Shown here piece after piece: positions 43,799 to 53,057 of a stretch of 64,000 bases of DNA (positions within the stretch are counted from its first letter, which is position 1; each line of letters starts with the position of its first letter). Origin of the DNA: Agromyces mariniharenae (GTDB lineage: Bacteria > Actinomycetota > Actinomycetes > Actinomycetales > Microbacteriaceae). The stretch spans positions 186,001-250,000 of the forward strand of contig NZ_VSSB01000001.1 of assembly GCF_008122505.1 (NCBI RefSeq), read 5' to 3'. Under the pieces are notes generated by a model that searched no databases, was not told where the DNA came from, and saw only the letters and a program-made list of their open reading frames with translations. Both the position numbers and the translations under genes were made by a program.

Positions 43799-44760
43799 AC
43801 GGCCTGCCTGCTGGACGGCGGCGGGGTCTCGATGAGCACCTGCGAGATCATGTTCGACGTCGTCACCCCGTCGAACTCCGCCTCGGGGTCGAGGATCAGC
43901 CGGTGCGCGAGCACGGGCTCGGCGAGCGCCTTCACGTCGTCGGGCACCACGTAGTGGCGGCCGCGTCCGGCGGCGTGCGTCTTCGCCGCGCGGATGAGGG
44001 CCAGGGCGCCGCGGACGCTCACGCCGAGCCGCACCTCGCGCGCGGTGCGGGTGGCGTCGACGAGGCGCGAGACGTAGTCGTGGATGGTCGGGTCGACGTA
44101 GACGGTGCGCGCGAGCGCGGCCATCTCGACGATCTCGTCGGCGCTGAGCTGCGCGTCGACGCGGTGGTCGTGGGCGCGCTGGTCGGCGCCCTCGAGGATG
44201 CGGATGGTCGAGGCGTGGTCGGGGTAGCCGATCGACGACTTCATGAGGAACCGGTCGAGCTGCGCCTCGGGCAGCCGGTACGTTCCGGCCTGCTCCACGG
44301 GGTTCTGGGTCGCGATCACCATGAACGGATGCCCCACGGGGTGCGTCTGCCCGTCGACGGTGACCTGTCCCTCCTCCATGACCTCGAGGAGCGCGGACTG
44401 CGTCTTCGGGCTGGCGCGGTTGATCTCGTCGGCGAGGATGATGTTCGCGAAGACGGGACCCGCGTGGAACTCGAAGACGCCGCTGCGCTGGTCGTAGACC
44501 GTCACGCCCGTGATGTCGCCGGGGAGCAGGTCGGGCGTGAACTGCACCCGGTTGCTCGAGCCGGCGACCGACTGCGCCATCGCGCGGGCGAGGGACGTCT
44601 TGCCGGTGCCGGGCACGTCGTCGAGCAGCAGGTGGCCCTCGCTGAGGAACGCGGTGAACGCCAGGCGCACGACCCGGTTCTTGCCGAGGAGCACCTCCTC
44701 GACCGCACCGACGAGTCGGTCGAGGTTCGCGGCGAACCGCGTCGCCTCCTCGGGGGTCAT
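43795..44760 (-). CDS. MoxR-family AAA+ ATPase
   Basis: 321 residues. Walker A DDVPGTGKTSLA (47-58), Walker B IILADEINRASPKTQ, Sensor 1 ATQNPVEQAGTYRLPEAQLDRF, and a lid ending RGALALIRAAKTHA. MoxR proteins act as chaperones for maturation of partner complexes, usually with DUF58/vWA proteins. I use the second ATG (44758-44760) because GAGGAG lies 7 nt before it; the ATG at 44764-44766 would leave 1 nt. It begins 20 nt after the giant surface protein's stop. Confidence 0.92.
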   Translation of the reverse strand: MTPEEATRFAANLDRLVGAVEEVLLGKNRVVRLAFTAFLSEGHLLLDDVPGTGKTSLARAMAQSVAGSSNRVQFTPDLLPGDITGVTVYDQRSGVFEFHAGPVFANIILADEINRASPKTQSALLEVMEEGQVTVDGQTHPVGHPFMVIATQNPVEQAGTYRLPEAQLDRFLMKSSIGYPDHASTIRILEGADQRAHDHRVDAQLSADEIVEMAALARTVYVDPTIHDYVSRLVDATRTAREVRLGVSVRGALALIRAAKTHAAGRGRHYVVPDDVKALAEPVLAHRLILDPEAEFDGVTTSNMISQVLIETPPPSSRQAV

Positions 44761-44779
44761 CGTCATGCTCGCTCCTCGC

Positions 44780-47700
44780 TCATCGGTTCCAGTAGCGGGC
44801 GACCACGCCCGCCACCTCAACATCCAACCAGACCCGGTCCCCGGGCTTGGCTTCCGGCACCTGGCACGTCGTCGCCGTCTGGGCCGTGCGCGGGGGTCCG
44901 CCCGCGCCCTCGATCCCGCAGCGGAAGACGGCGGGCAGTCCGGAGTTGTCGGGCGCGGCCGTCCACGACCAGGTGCCCGTCGCCTCGTTCCACACCCGGC
45001 TCGGCAGGGCGAAGGTCAGCGACGGCTGGGCGTCGGCCGGCAGGATCGCCGACCACGGACCGCAGCTGCCCCACACCGAGCACGAGCGCACCTGGAACCG
45101 CGCGGCCTCGCCGAACGGCCGGTTGAGGAGCGTCCGCAGCCAGCCCGTGCCGCGGAACTCGGCAGGGCTGCCGATCTGGGCGCCGTTCGCGTCGACGGCG
45201 ACGATCTGCAGGCGTGGGCCGCCCGCGTCCACCCGGTCGATGTAGCGATCCCAGGTCTCGGTGTTCATCCAGTCCATGCGGCTGTCCACGCCGCCGACGG
45301 CGCCCGGCGCCGGCCGTACCACGATCCCGGCGACCTCGGTGTTGACGCAGGCCGACCGGTTGTAGCCCCAGACCACGAAGGAGTAGCGCGCCGACTCGGT
45401 GGCGGTGCCCGTGAACTGCACGCTCGAGGCATCCGGCCCCACCTGCACGACCTCGGCGACGGTGCCGCCGCTCGCCGGCGCGACCACGCTTCCCGGAGCC
45501 GGGCTCGTCACCGAGCACGCCTGCGGACCGCTCGGCACGGCCGACTGCCCGTCGGCGAGGCGCTGCACGAAGTAGCCGCCCATGGCGTCGCCGTTGCCGT
45601 TGAACGGCGCCCACGCGACCGTGACCGTGCCGGCGAGCGCGTCGCCCGTGACGGTGATCCCGCCCGCGATCGGCGGGCCGAACGGCGTGCCGGTGCCGCC
45701 CGCCTCGGTCCACGCGGCGAGGGCCGGGTAGGCCTGGTTGCGCGCGCTGACCGTGAACGGCACCTGCGTCCCGTTGGGGATGCCCTGCGACACGGTCGAG
45801 CAGGCCGTCGCGGTGCAGGTCGCGGCATCCACCTCGCTCGAGACGCCGGCGACCGTGACGACGTACGAGCGGACGGCACTGCCCGCACCCGTCGAGACGG
45901 GCTGCCACTCGATCGCGAGGCGGCCGTCGAGCGGCAGTGCGCGGAGGCCCTGCGGGGGCGGCGGGACGACGTCGGACCAGATCGGGCCGGGTGCGTCGAC
46001 CGGGTCGGAGAGGCCGATCGCGTTCCGGGCCTGCACGCGCACGACGACCGCATTGCCCTGGCCGTTGCCGGGCGTGCCGACGGTGCAGGTCGTCGCCGCG
46101 CAGGTCGACGTGCCGACCACTCCGCCGTTCGCGGGGTCGACGAGTGCGATCTCGTAGCCCGTGATCGGCGAGTTGTTGAACCCGCCGGCGCCGAACACGA
46201 CGTCGAGCGTCCCGTCGCCGAAGCCCGTCACCTGCGGGGCGCTCACCGGCTCGGGCCGGTCCTGGACGGAGATCGTGATGGTGCCCCAGGCGTACCGGCT
46301 CGGATCGCCGGTGGCGTCGGCGACCTGGTACTGCAGCGTCGTGTTCACGGGAGCCGCGCCCTGCGACACGTCGACCGTGAGCGTGGCGTTGTCGGCGCTG
46401 GGCTCGATCGACACGCCTGCGGGCAGGCTGTCGTCGATGCCGCGGACGCCGACCACCCGCAGCGGGGTTCCCGGGAACGGGTTCGTGGCCGAGTCGTTCG
46501 CGAGCACGTCGATCGTCGTCGTGCGTCCGCGCGCGGCAACGGCGAGGTCGGCTGCGGGCTGGGCGAGCGGCCGCGTCGACGGGACCACGCGCAGTTCGAT
46601 GCGACCCGGCGTGCCCTGGCCCGAGGCGTCCTCGACCGCCACCGTGACCGACTGGCGGGCGCCGGTCGGCGTGGCCTCGAGCGCGGTGATCTCGAGTTCC
46701 CGCCCCGTCGCGACGAGGCGGAAGCCCTCGGGCTCGGGCGCGAGCACGCGGTAGGTCAGCTCGTCGATCGCATCGGGATACGGGTAGTTGGTGAGGCGCA
46801 CCAGGTCGACGGTCTTCGACTGGCCGGGCTCGAAGTCGATCACGCCGCCGGTGAACGCGGGAGGCTGGTCCTCGGTCGGCTCGACCGTGATCGGGATCAC
46901 GATCGTGCCCGTGCGGGCCGTGGGATCGCCGTCGGATTCGCCATCGGTCACCGTGAACGACAGCGACGCGAGGCCGAAGTAGCCCGGCTCGCTGCGGAAC
47001 CGCAGCGTGTCCTGGTCGACCACGAGATCGCTGCCGTCGCTGTGCGAGGCGCGCACCGTCGCGGTGTCGGTGATGCGCACCGGCCGACCGGATGCCGCGA
47101 TGACGTAGTCGTCGAGGTCGAGCACGACCTCCTCGCCGCTCTCGACCCTCACGTCGGGCGCGTCGCGGCGCAGTTGCGGCAGCGCGTCGTCGCGTCCGGG
47201 GACCCAGATGAACGCGTACGCCGTCACCTCGGGGTCTTCAGGGTGGGTGACCGAGAACGGGATGATGCGCCGCTCGTCCTCGACGGCGACCCGGATGCTG
47301 CCGTCGCGGCGCACCTGCGCGCCCCGATCGTAGTTCGCGACGAGGCCGACCTGCAGGTCGGCGGGGTTGCCGTCGGCGAGGAACACGTTCCGCAGCACCT
47401 CGACGTCGACGAACTCCTCGTCGAGGATGTCGCTCAGGCTGAGCACGGTGTCGGATGCCTCGGGGCGGGCGAACGGCGCGTCGTCGTCGGCCGTGACCGT
47501 GAGGAACGCCTGCGCCGAGCCGAGCCCCTCGTTCTCGACGGTGTAGACGAAGCCGAAGACGCCTTCGTGGTCGGGCACGTCGACGCGCACTACGCCGGCG
47601 TCCTCGTCGATCGAGGCCTGGGCGTCGTTGCCGTTGGCCTCCACGTCGACGAGCGCGAGCCCGCCGCCGTCGGGGTCGGAGTCGTTCGCGAGGACGCGCA

Positions 47701-50656
47701 CCGCGATGGTGCGGCCCGGGCGCACCGTGACCTCGTCGGCGACGGCCATCGGCGGACGCGAACCGTCGATGCGGGGCGCGATGCCCACTCGGATGGTGCC
47801 GTCGGCGCGGGCGCCGAGCGCGTCGATGATCGAGTACTGGAACGCGTCGGTGCCCGCCGAGTACTCGCCGGCCTGGTACTCGAGCCAGTCGCCGCCGCGG
47901 TCGGTGACCGCGCCGCGGTCGGGGTTGGACTCCTGCGCGAGCAGCTGCACCGAGTCGCCGTCGGGGTCGACGCCGCCCAGCGGGATCGGGATGCGCACGG
48001 TCTCGCCGGCGAGCACGCGCGCGGTGATGGTCGGCGGCACGGGCGCGGTGTTCGTCGCGGGGTCGGCGTCGCGCACCGAGATGTGCACGTCGGCGGTGGC
48101 GTTCTGCCCGTCGGGCCCGGCGACCCGGTACTGCGCGTCGTACTCGCCGGGCGCGTCGGGTGCGAAGTAGCGCAGGCGGTCGCCCGCGGCGAACAGGAGG
48201 CCGGCGGCGGGCTCCAGCACGAGCTCGGGCGCGAGCGTGAGCGGCAGGCCGTCGGGCTGCTCGTCGTTGTCGAGCACCGCGATGTCGACGACGTCGCCCG
48301 TGCGCGCCGAGATCGTGTCGGGCACGGCCACGGGCGGCTGGTCGACGGGCGGTGGCGGCACCTCGACCACGGTGACCTCGCCGTCGGCCTCGGCGAGGCC
48401 GTTGCTCACGCGGTAGCCGAACACCGTCGACCCCGTCGCGAGCGGCCGCGAGAGGGTGACGCGCAGGATGCGGTGGTCGACGACCTCGACCCGCACGCCC
48501 TCGTCCTCGGCGGTGTCGGTGAGGCCCGTGACGACGAGCACGCCGCCCGTGGGGTCGATGTCGGTCGCGAGCACGTCGACGTCGAACGGCTGGTTCGCGC
48601 GCAGGAACGCGGTGTGCGGCACGGTGATCGGGGTCGTGTCGCGGTCGGGCGGTGCCGACACGTCGACACGCACCGTGCCCGTCGCGGTCATGGTGCCGTC
48701 GGTCACGGAGTACTCGATGAGGTGCGTGCGCACCGCCGAGCTCGTGAACCGGAAGCTGCCGCCGTCGAAGTCGGGCGTGACCTCGACGTCGGGCTTGGCC
48801 GGCACGGCGCTCAGGCGCACCGGTCCGGAACCCCCGCGCACGTGCCGAAGCGGGTCGATCCGGATCTCCTCGCCCGCCGTGGCGAGCGCGACGAACGGCT
48901 CCGCGACGAGGGGCACGTCGCCGGGCGCGCGCACCGCGACCGTGAGCTCACCCCCGCCGTCGTCACGCCCGTCGGACACGAGGAGCGACACGGAGCGCTC
49001 CCCGCCGACGCCGCCGCGCTCGTCGAACACGACCACGCCCTCGGCCGTCGACGAGGCGGCATCGGGTTCCTCCGTCGTGGCCGAGCGCAGGAAGAACGGG
49101 TCGCCGTCGGGGTCGATCCATTCGCCGAGCACCGCCGTGGTGACGCGTCCGCCGACCGCGACGGCGGCGTGGTTCGCCCGCTGCTGCACGGGCGGCGAGT
49201 TCTCCTCGGTCTCGCGCACCGTCACGTTCACGCTGGCGTGCGCAGTGCCGCCGCGGCCGTCGCCCACGGTGTAGCCGAACGAGACGACGCCGGATGCCGC
49301 GTCGTCGAGCGTGAGCTGCAGCTGCTGGTTGCTCGACACCCGGTCGACCTTCGCGCCGGGCGGCAGCTCGCCGTCGACGGAGTCGACGACGAGCACGTCG
49401 CCGTTCGCGTCGTAGTCGTTGAGCAGCACGGGCAGGAGCGTCGACCGGCCCGGTCGTGCGCCGAGCTCGTCGTCGGTCGCGACAGGCGCCACCTGGCCCT
49501 TCTCGAGGATGGGCGGCGTGTCGGGATCGTTCTCCTCGATCGTCTCGTCGTCGCGCTCGGTCTCGAGCAGGTCCGCCCAGTTGTCGATGAGCCCGTAGTC
49601 GGCGGAGGCCGCCCACGTGTGGCCGCTGGGACGATCGTTCAGCACGAGGGCGTCGCCGTTCTCGCCGAAGTCGAGCGCGGTCGCGCCCTCGCCGTCGTCG
49701 AGCTCGAACCGCTCCCCCTGGCCGCCCGGACAGGCGACGGCCGCGTCACCGCCCGCCCACGCGGCATGGAGGCATCCGTCGAATCGCACCGGTGCGGCGG
49801 GTGCGCCGGCGACGTCGTCGACGACCGCGACCGGCGCGCCGCCGTCGAGGTCCACGACGACGAGACCACGTCGGTGCGCGACGGCGACCGATTCGCCGTT
49901 CGACGCCGGCTCCTGCAGGCGGACCTCGTCGCCGATCCGGATCATGGTGGAGAGGTCGATGCGGCGACCGTCGATCGTGAGCGTCCGGTCGGTCGCGTCG
50001 AGCACCACCCAGTGCTGGTCGATCGAGGTGACCTGCACGTCGTGGTCGTCGTCGACGGGCTCGGCCTGCCATCTGGCGGCGACGGTCTCCTCGCCGGCCG
50101 CGTCGACCCGGGCGACCTCGCCCGTCGACGGCGTGAAGGCGAACAGGACGCCCTCTGGGTCGACCGACGTGACCGTGCCCTGGCCGAACGTGAGCAGCGG
50201 ATCGGCCTCCGCGTCGAAGTCGACGAAGTCGGCGGCGGGCACCGACCAGAGGTCGCCGTCCGTGGCGACGACGACCCGGTCGCCGGCGAGGGCGAGCGAC
50301 GTGTCGCCGGGCGGGACGGGAACGGTCTCGACGACCTCCGACGTCGTGGCGTCGACGACGCCGACGCTCGCGCTGTCGCGGTCGACGACGAGCACGGTCG
50401 AGCCCTGCTGCACGACCTCCGTGTCGGAGCCGCCCGTCTGCACCACGGAGTTCAGCTCGTGGATCTTCGTGTTGGCCCGGCCCACGGATTCGAGGCCGCC
50501 GTTCACGACCCAGACCGCCGCGTCGCCGAGGTCGACCCGCTGCGCGGCGTACCCGCCGGAGGCGACGGCGACCCCGACCACGATCGCGATCACGCCCGTG
50601 ATCGCGCCTGCGGTCACGAGGGCGGAACGGTGGCCGCCGAGCTTCGGCAGCCGCAT
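44780..50656 (-). CDS. Giant surface protein with propeller, cadherin/Ig-like and FN3 repeats
   Basis: 1958 residues. A single N-terminal membrane helix (14-36) after a short cytosolic tail, with no cleavage site, so type II orientation. Residues about 80-350 repeat VVD/DLWSVP/VDP strands like a beta-propeller. About 390-1465 holds a run of cadherin/Ig-like (VCBS/Big) modules marked by NDYDANGDVL, DIDPTGGVLVV, DNDEQPDGLPL, NDSDPDGGGL and NDSATNPFPG. About 1470-1790 has FN3 repeats with paired cysteines (CAATTC, CTATAC), then a 170-residue C-terminal domain with cysteines (CSVWGSC). No LPxTG. Starts by TGATG overlap with the kinase. Equivalent of fn3 in the bifidobacterial PFNA cluster; ligand unknown. 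Confidence 0.88.
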   Translation of the reverse strand: MRLPKLGGHRSALVTAGAITGVIAIVVGVAVASGGYAAQRVDLGDAAVWVVNGGLESVGRANTKIHELNSVVQTGGSDTEVVQQGSTVLVVDRDSASVGVVDATTSEVVETVPVPPGDTSLALAGDRVVVATDGDLWSVPAADFVDFDAEADPLLTFGQGTVTSVDPEGVLFAFTPSTGEVARVDAAGEETVAARWQAEPVDDDHDVQVTSIDQHWVVLDATDRTLTIDGRRIDLSTMIRIGDEVRLQEPASNGESVAVAHRRGLVVVDLDGGAPVAVVDDVAGAPAAPVRFDGCLHAAWAGGDAAVACPGGQGERFELDDGEGATALDFGENGDALVLNDRPSGHTWAASADYGLIDNWADLLETERDDETIEENDPDTPPILEKGQVAPVATDDELGARPGRSTLLPVLLNDYDANGDVLVVDSVDGELPPGAKVDRVSSNQQLQLTLDDAASGVVSFGYTVGDGRGGTAHASVNVTVRETEENSPPVQQRANHAAVAVGGRVTTAVLGEWIDPDGDPFFLRSATTEEPDAASSTAEGVVVFDERGGVGGERSVSLLVSDGRDDGGGELTVAVRAPGDVPLVAEPFVALATAGEEIRIDPLRHVRGGSGPVRLSAVPAKPDVEVTPDFDGGSFRFTSSAVRTHLIEYSVTDGTMTATGTVRVDVSAPPDRDTTPITVPHTAFLRANQPFDVDVLATDIDPTGGVLVVTGLTDTAEDEGVRVEVVDHRILRVTLSRPLATGSTVFGYRVSNGLAEADGEVTVVEVPPPPVDQPPVAVPDTISARTGDVVDIAVLDNDEQPDGLPLTLAPELVLEPAAGLLFAAGDRLRYFAPDAPGEYDAQYRVAGPDGQNATADVHISVRDADPATNTAPVPPTITARVLAGETVRIPIPLGGVDPDGDSVQLLAQESNPDRGAVTDRGGDWLEYQAGEYSAGTDAFQYSIIDALGARADGTIRVGIAPRIDGSRPPMAVADEVTVRPGRTIAVRVLANDSDPDGGGLALVDVEANGNDAQASIDEDAGVVRVDVPDHEGVFGFVYTVENEGLGSAQAFLTVTADDDAPFARPEASDTVLSLSDILDEEFVDVEVLRNVFLADGNPADLQVGLVANYDRGAQVRRDGSIRVAVEDERRIIPFSVTHPEDPEVTAYAFIWVPGRDDALPQLRRDAPDVRVESGEEVVLDLDDYVIAASGRPVRITDTATVRASHSDGSDLVVDQDTLRFRSEPGYFGLASLSFTVTDGESDGDPTARTGTIVIPITVEPTEDQPPAFTGGVIDFEPGQSKTVDLVRLTNYPYPDAIDELTYRVLAPEPEGFRLVATGRELEITALEATPTGARQSVTVAVEDASGQGTPGRIELRVVPSTRPLAQPAADLAVAARGRTTTIDVLANDSATNPFPGTPLRVVGVRGIDDSLPAGVSIEPSADNATLTVDVSQGAAPVNTTLQYQVADATGDPSRYAWGTITISVQDRPEPVSAPQVTGFGDGTLDVVFGAGGFNNSPITGYEIALVDPANGGVVGTSTCAATTCTVGTPGNGQGNAVVVRVQARNAIGLSDPVDAPGPIWSDVVPPPPQGLRALPLDGRLAIEWQPVSTGAGSAVRSYVVTVAGVSSEVDAATCTATACSTVSQGIPNGTQVPFTVSARNQAYPALAAWTEAGGTGTPFGPPIAGGITVTGDALAGTVTVAWAPFNGNGDAMGGYFVQRLADGQSAVPSGPQACSVTSPAPGSVVAPASGGTVAEVVQVGPDASSVQFTGTATESARYSFVVWGYNRSACVNTEVAGIVVRPAPGAVGGVDSRMDWMNTETWDRYIDRVDAGGPRLQIVAVDANGAQIGSPAEFRGTGWLRTLLNRPFGEAARFQVRSCSVWGSCGPWSAILPADAQPSLTFALPSRVWNEATGTWSWTAAPDNSGLPAVFRCGIEGAGGPPRTAQTATTCQVPEAKPGDRVWLDVEVAGVVARYWNR

Positions 50657-52071
50657 CAGCCGACCCCCGTCACGTCGACGCACCGCTCGGCGCTGGGGTC
50701 GCCCGACTTGCCCTCGCGGGTCACCGTGACGGTGACGCACACCCGGTCGCCCTCCTGCACGGGCACCTCGACGCGGGCGACGCGCTGGATGGGCTCGGGC
50801 TCGCCGTCGACGGCGACGAGGTAGGCGTCGCCGCCCTGGATCCCGGGGTCGTCCCAGGTGAACACGGCCGAGTCGCCGACGACCGAGCCCTGCACGTTCG
50901 CGACGACCGGGATCGAGCGGGTGCCCTGCAGGACCGCGACGACGCCGGCGCCGACGAGCGCGACGATGAGGGCGGCGGCGATCGAGATGCCCCACACGAG
51001 CCGCCTCATGGTGGGCGGCGCGGTGCGCTGGCGGCCCGTGGACACCTCGTGCGAGCGGCCGTCGATCCCCTGCGCGGCGCTCGAGGCCCGCACCGGGATG
51101 CGCCGCGAACGGCGCCGGCTCCCCTGCGCGTCGACGTTCGAGTGATGGCCGCTCACGCGCGTGCGCTCGTCGAGGTCGACCGCGGTCGCGAGGGCCCAGT
51201 CGTCCATGGCGACCTCGAGCGGCGTCTGCGGCAGCCCGAGCTCCTCCTCCGCCGACTGCAGGTCGCGGATGAACTCGAGCGCGCTCGCCTGCCGGTCCTG
51301 GGGCCGCTTCGACATCGAACGTGCCAGGACGCGCTCGAGGCTCGGCGGCACGTCGACCCGTCCGGTCGGCGCCGGCTTCGCCTTCTCGATGCGCCCCATG
51401 AGCGTCACGGGCGCGTTGTCGCCGCCCGGCACCTCGAACGGGCTGCGGCCGGCGAGGAGCGAGTAGACGGTGGCCCCGAGCGACCACACCTCGCTCGCGA
51501 CGGTGCCCGACACGTCGTCGTGCAGCACCTCGGGCGCCGACCACGGGATCGACAGGCCGACGGCCTCGGTCGTCTCGGCCTCGCCGAGGGTCGCCGCGAT
51601 GCCGAAGTCGGAGAGCACGGGGTGTCCGTAGGCGGTGGTGAGGATGTTCGACGGCTTGATGTCGCGGTGCAGGACGCCCTGCCGGTGGGCCGTCTCGACG
51701 GCGCTGGCGATGCGCACGCCGATCGAGAGCACCTCGGCGAGCGGCAGCTGCACGGCGCGGTAGCGCTGCCCGAGCGTCGACGAGCAGTACTCCATCACGA
51801 GGTAGGGGCGCCCGTCGGCGGCGACGCTCGCCTGGTACACCGTGAGGATGGACGGATGCGACGACAGCTGGGCCATCAGGTTGGCCTCGGCCTGGAACAT
51901 CCGGCGCAGGTCGTCGTTCACGACCTCGGCGAGCAGCACCTTCACGGCGACGAGCCGACGCGGCATGTTCTGCTCGTAGAGGAAGACGTCGGCGAACCCG
52001 CCCGAGCCGAGCACGCGGATGAACGCGAACCCGGGCAGGTTCGGCGGGGTGGACGGCAGGCGCCTCGTCAC
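50656..52071 (-). CDS. Membrane Ser/Thr protein kinase (PknB-like)
   Basis: 471 residues. Gly-rich loop LGSGGFADVF (21-30), catalytic Lys 44 in VAVKVLL, HRDIKPSN (135-142), DFG (155-157), SAPEVL (178-183). A linker with Arg clusters leads to a membrane helix (about 357-381) and an extracellular domain of about 90 residues with two cysteines (Cys 445, Cys 464), FN3-like rather than PASTA. GTG start with GGGAGG upstream. Gene order kinase then giant FN3/Ig protein, with TGATG overlap, mirrors pkb2-fn3. The extracellular part could sense the adjacent surface protein. Confidence 0.92.
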   Translation of the reverse strand: MTRRLPSTPPNLPGFAFIRVLGSGGFADVFLYEQNMPRRLVAVKVLLAEVVNDDLRRMFQAEANLMAQLSSHPSILTVYQASVAADGRPYLVMEYCSSTLGQRYRAVQLPLAEVLSIGVRIASAVETAHRQGVLHRDIKPSNILTTAYGHPVLSDFGIAATLGEAETTEAVGLSIPWSAPEVLHDDVSGTVASEVWSLGATVYSLLAGRSPFEVPGGDNAPVTLMGRIEKAKPAPTGRVDVPPSLERVLARSMSKRPQDRQASALEFIRDLQSAEEELGLPQTPLEVAMDDWALATAVDLDERTRVSGHHSNVDAQGSRRRSRRIPVRASSAAQGIDGRSHEVSTGRQRTAPPTMRRLVWGISIAAALIVALVGAGVVAVLQGTRSIPVVANVQGSVVGDSAVFTWDDPGIQGGDAYLVAVDGEPEPIQRVARVEVPVQEGDRVCVTVTVTREGKSGDPSAERCVDVTGVG

Positions 52072-52135
52072 GATCCTCCCAGCGTTCGAGTCCGTCGGCG
52101 CCCGCACCAACGCCCGGCGGGCCCCGGTGACCCCC

Positions 52136-52141
52136 ATTGTA
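52136..52141 (-). promoter_or_regulatory. -10 box upstream of the kinase gene
   Basis: TACAAT on the minus strand, 64 nt before the kinase GTG: a promoter able to transcribe kinase and all downstream genes without the phosphatase. Confidence 0.5.
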
Positions 52142-52204
52142 GGCGGGCGCACGGATGCCGCCACGACGGCTGTGGGGACGTGCCGCGGCGGCCCGCGGCA
52201 TCCG

Positions 52205-53032
52205 TCAGTCGACGTCGCTGTCGGGGCTGCGGTGCTGGGGCGCGTGGGCGGGTCGGACGACCTTGAGCACGTCGACCACGACGACCGTGATGTTGTCGCG
52301 ACCGCCGTTGCCGACCGCCGCATCGACGAGCTGGCGGGCGGCCTGCTCGGGCTTCGGGTTGGCCACGAGGAAGTGCCGGATGCCGTACGACGTGAGCTCC
52401 TTCGTGAGCCCGTCGGAGCAGATCAGCAGGCGCATGCCCGGCTCGACCGCGATGGCGCGGTAGTCGGGGATCGGCGCCTCGTGGAAGCCCACGGCGCGCG
52501 TGATCACGTTGGAGTGCGGGTGCGTGTCGGCCTCCTCGCGCGTGATCTGGCCGGCATCGACGAGCTCCTGCACGATCGAGTGGTCGACGGTCAATTGCTC
52601 GAGCACGCCGCCGACGAGCCGGTAGACGCGCGAGTCGCCGATGTTGAACACGATCCAGGCGGGCTCGTCGGAGATGCTGCCGAGCGCGGCGCCCGTGACC
52701 GTGGTGCCGCTGCCCTCGTCGGTGACGCCGGCGCCGCGGCCCATGTCCTGCACCGCGAGCCGGAGGGCCGCGTCGATCTCGGGGGTGCCCATCATCGACT
52801 TGCCGCCGTGCTCGGCGAGCCGGGTGACCACGGCGGCGCTGGCGAAGTCGCCGGCCGCGTGCCCGCCCATGCCGTCGGCGACTGCGAAGATCGGCGCCTG
52901 CGCGACGAAGCTGTCCTCGTTGACCTCGCGGCGCAGGCCCGTGTCGGTGACGGCGGCCCATGCGATCGTGATCTCGGTGCCGTCGGGCAGCGTGACGCGA
53001 TGACGGGCGTTGCCGTTGCCGATCTGGGTCAC
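52205..53032 (-). CDS. PP2C-family Ser/Thr phosphatase (Stp/PrpC-like)
   Basis: 275 residues. Metal-binding aspartates: Asp 40 in REVNEDSF, Asp 53 in AVADGMGGHAAGD, Asp 207 in LICSDGLTKEL and Asp 246 in GRDNITVVVVD. SGTTVTGA and NIGDSRVYRL are also typical. Soluble, so it acts in the cytoplasm to reverse kinase phosphorylation. GTG start 53030-53032, 25 nt after the FHA gene's stop; the ribosome site is weak. Ends 133 nt before the kinase. Confidence 0.93.
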   Translation of the reverse strand: MTQIGNGNARHRVTLPDGTEITIAWAAVTDTGLRREVNEDSFVAQAPIFAVADGMGGHAAGDFASAAVVTRLAEHGGKSMMGTPEIDAALRLAVQDMGRGAGVTDEGSGTTVTGAALGSISDEPAWIVFNIGDSRVYRLVGGVLEQLTVDHSIVQELVDAGQITREEADTHPHSNVITRAVGFHEAPIPDYRAIAVEPGMRLLICSDGLTKELTSYGIRHFLVANPKPEQAARQLVDAAVGNGGRDNITVVVVDVLKVVRPAHAPQHRSPDSDVD

Positions 53033-53057
53033 GGGACGTGCCTGCTGTCTGTTCGGG

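Noticed and set aside
44510..50824. 2104-residue open frame on the plus strand
   Set aside because: Exact antisense shadow of the giant surface protein; Arg/His/Asp/Val-rich composition typical of a high-GC complementary frame, no domains.
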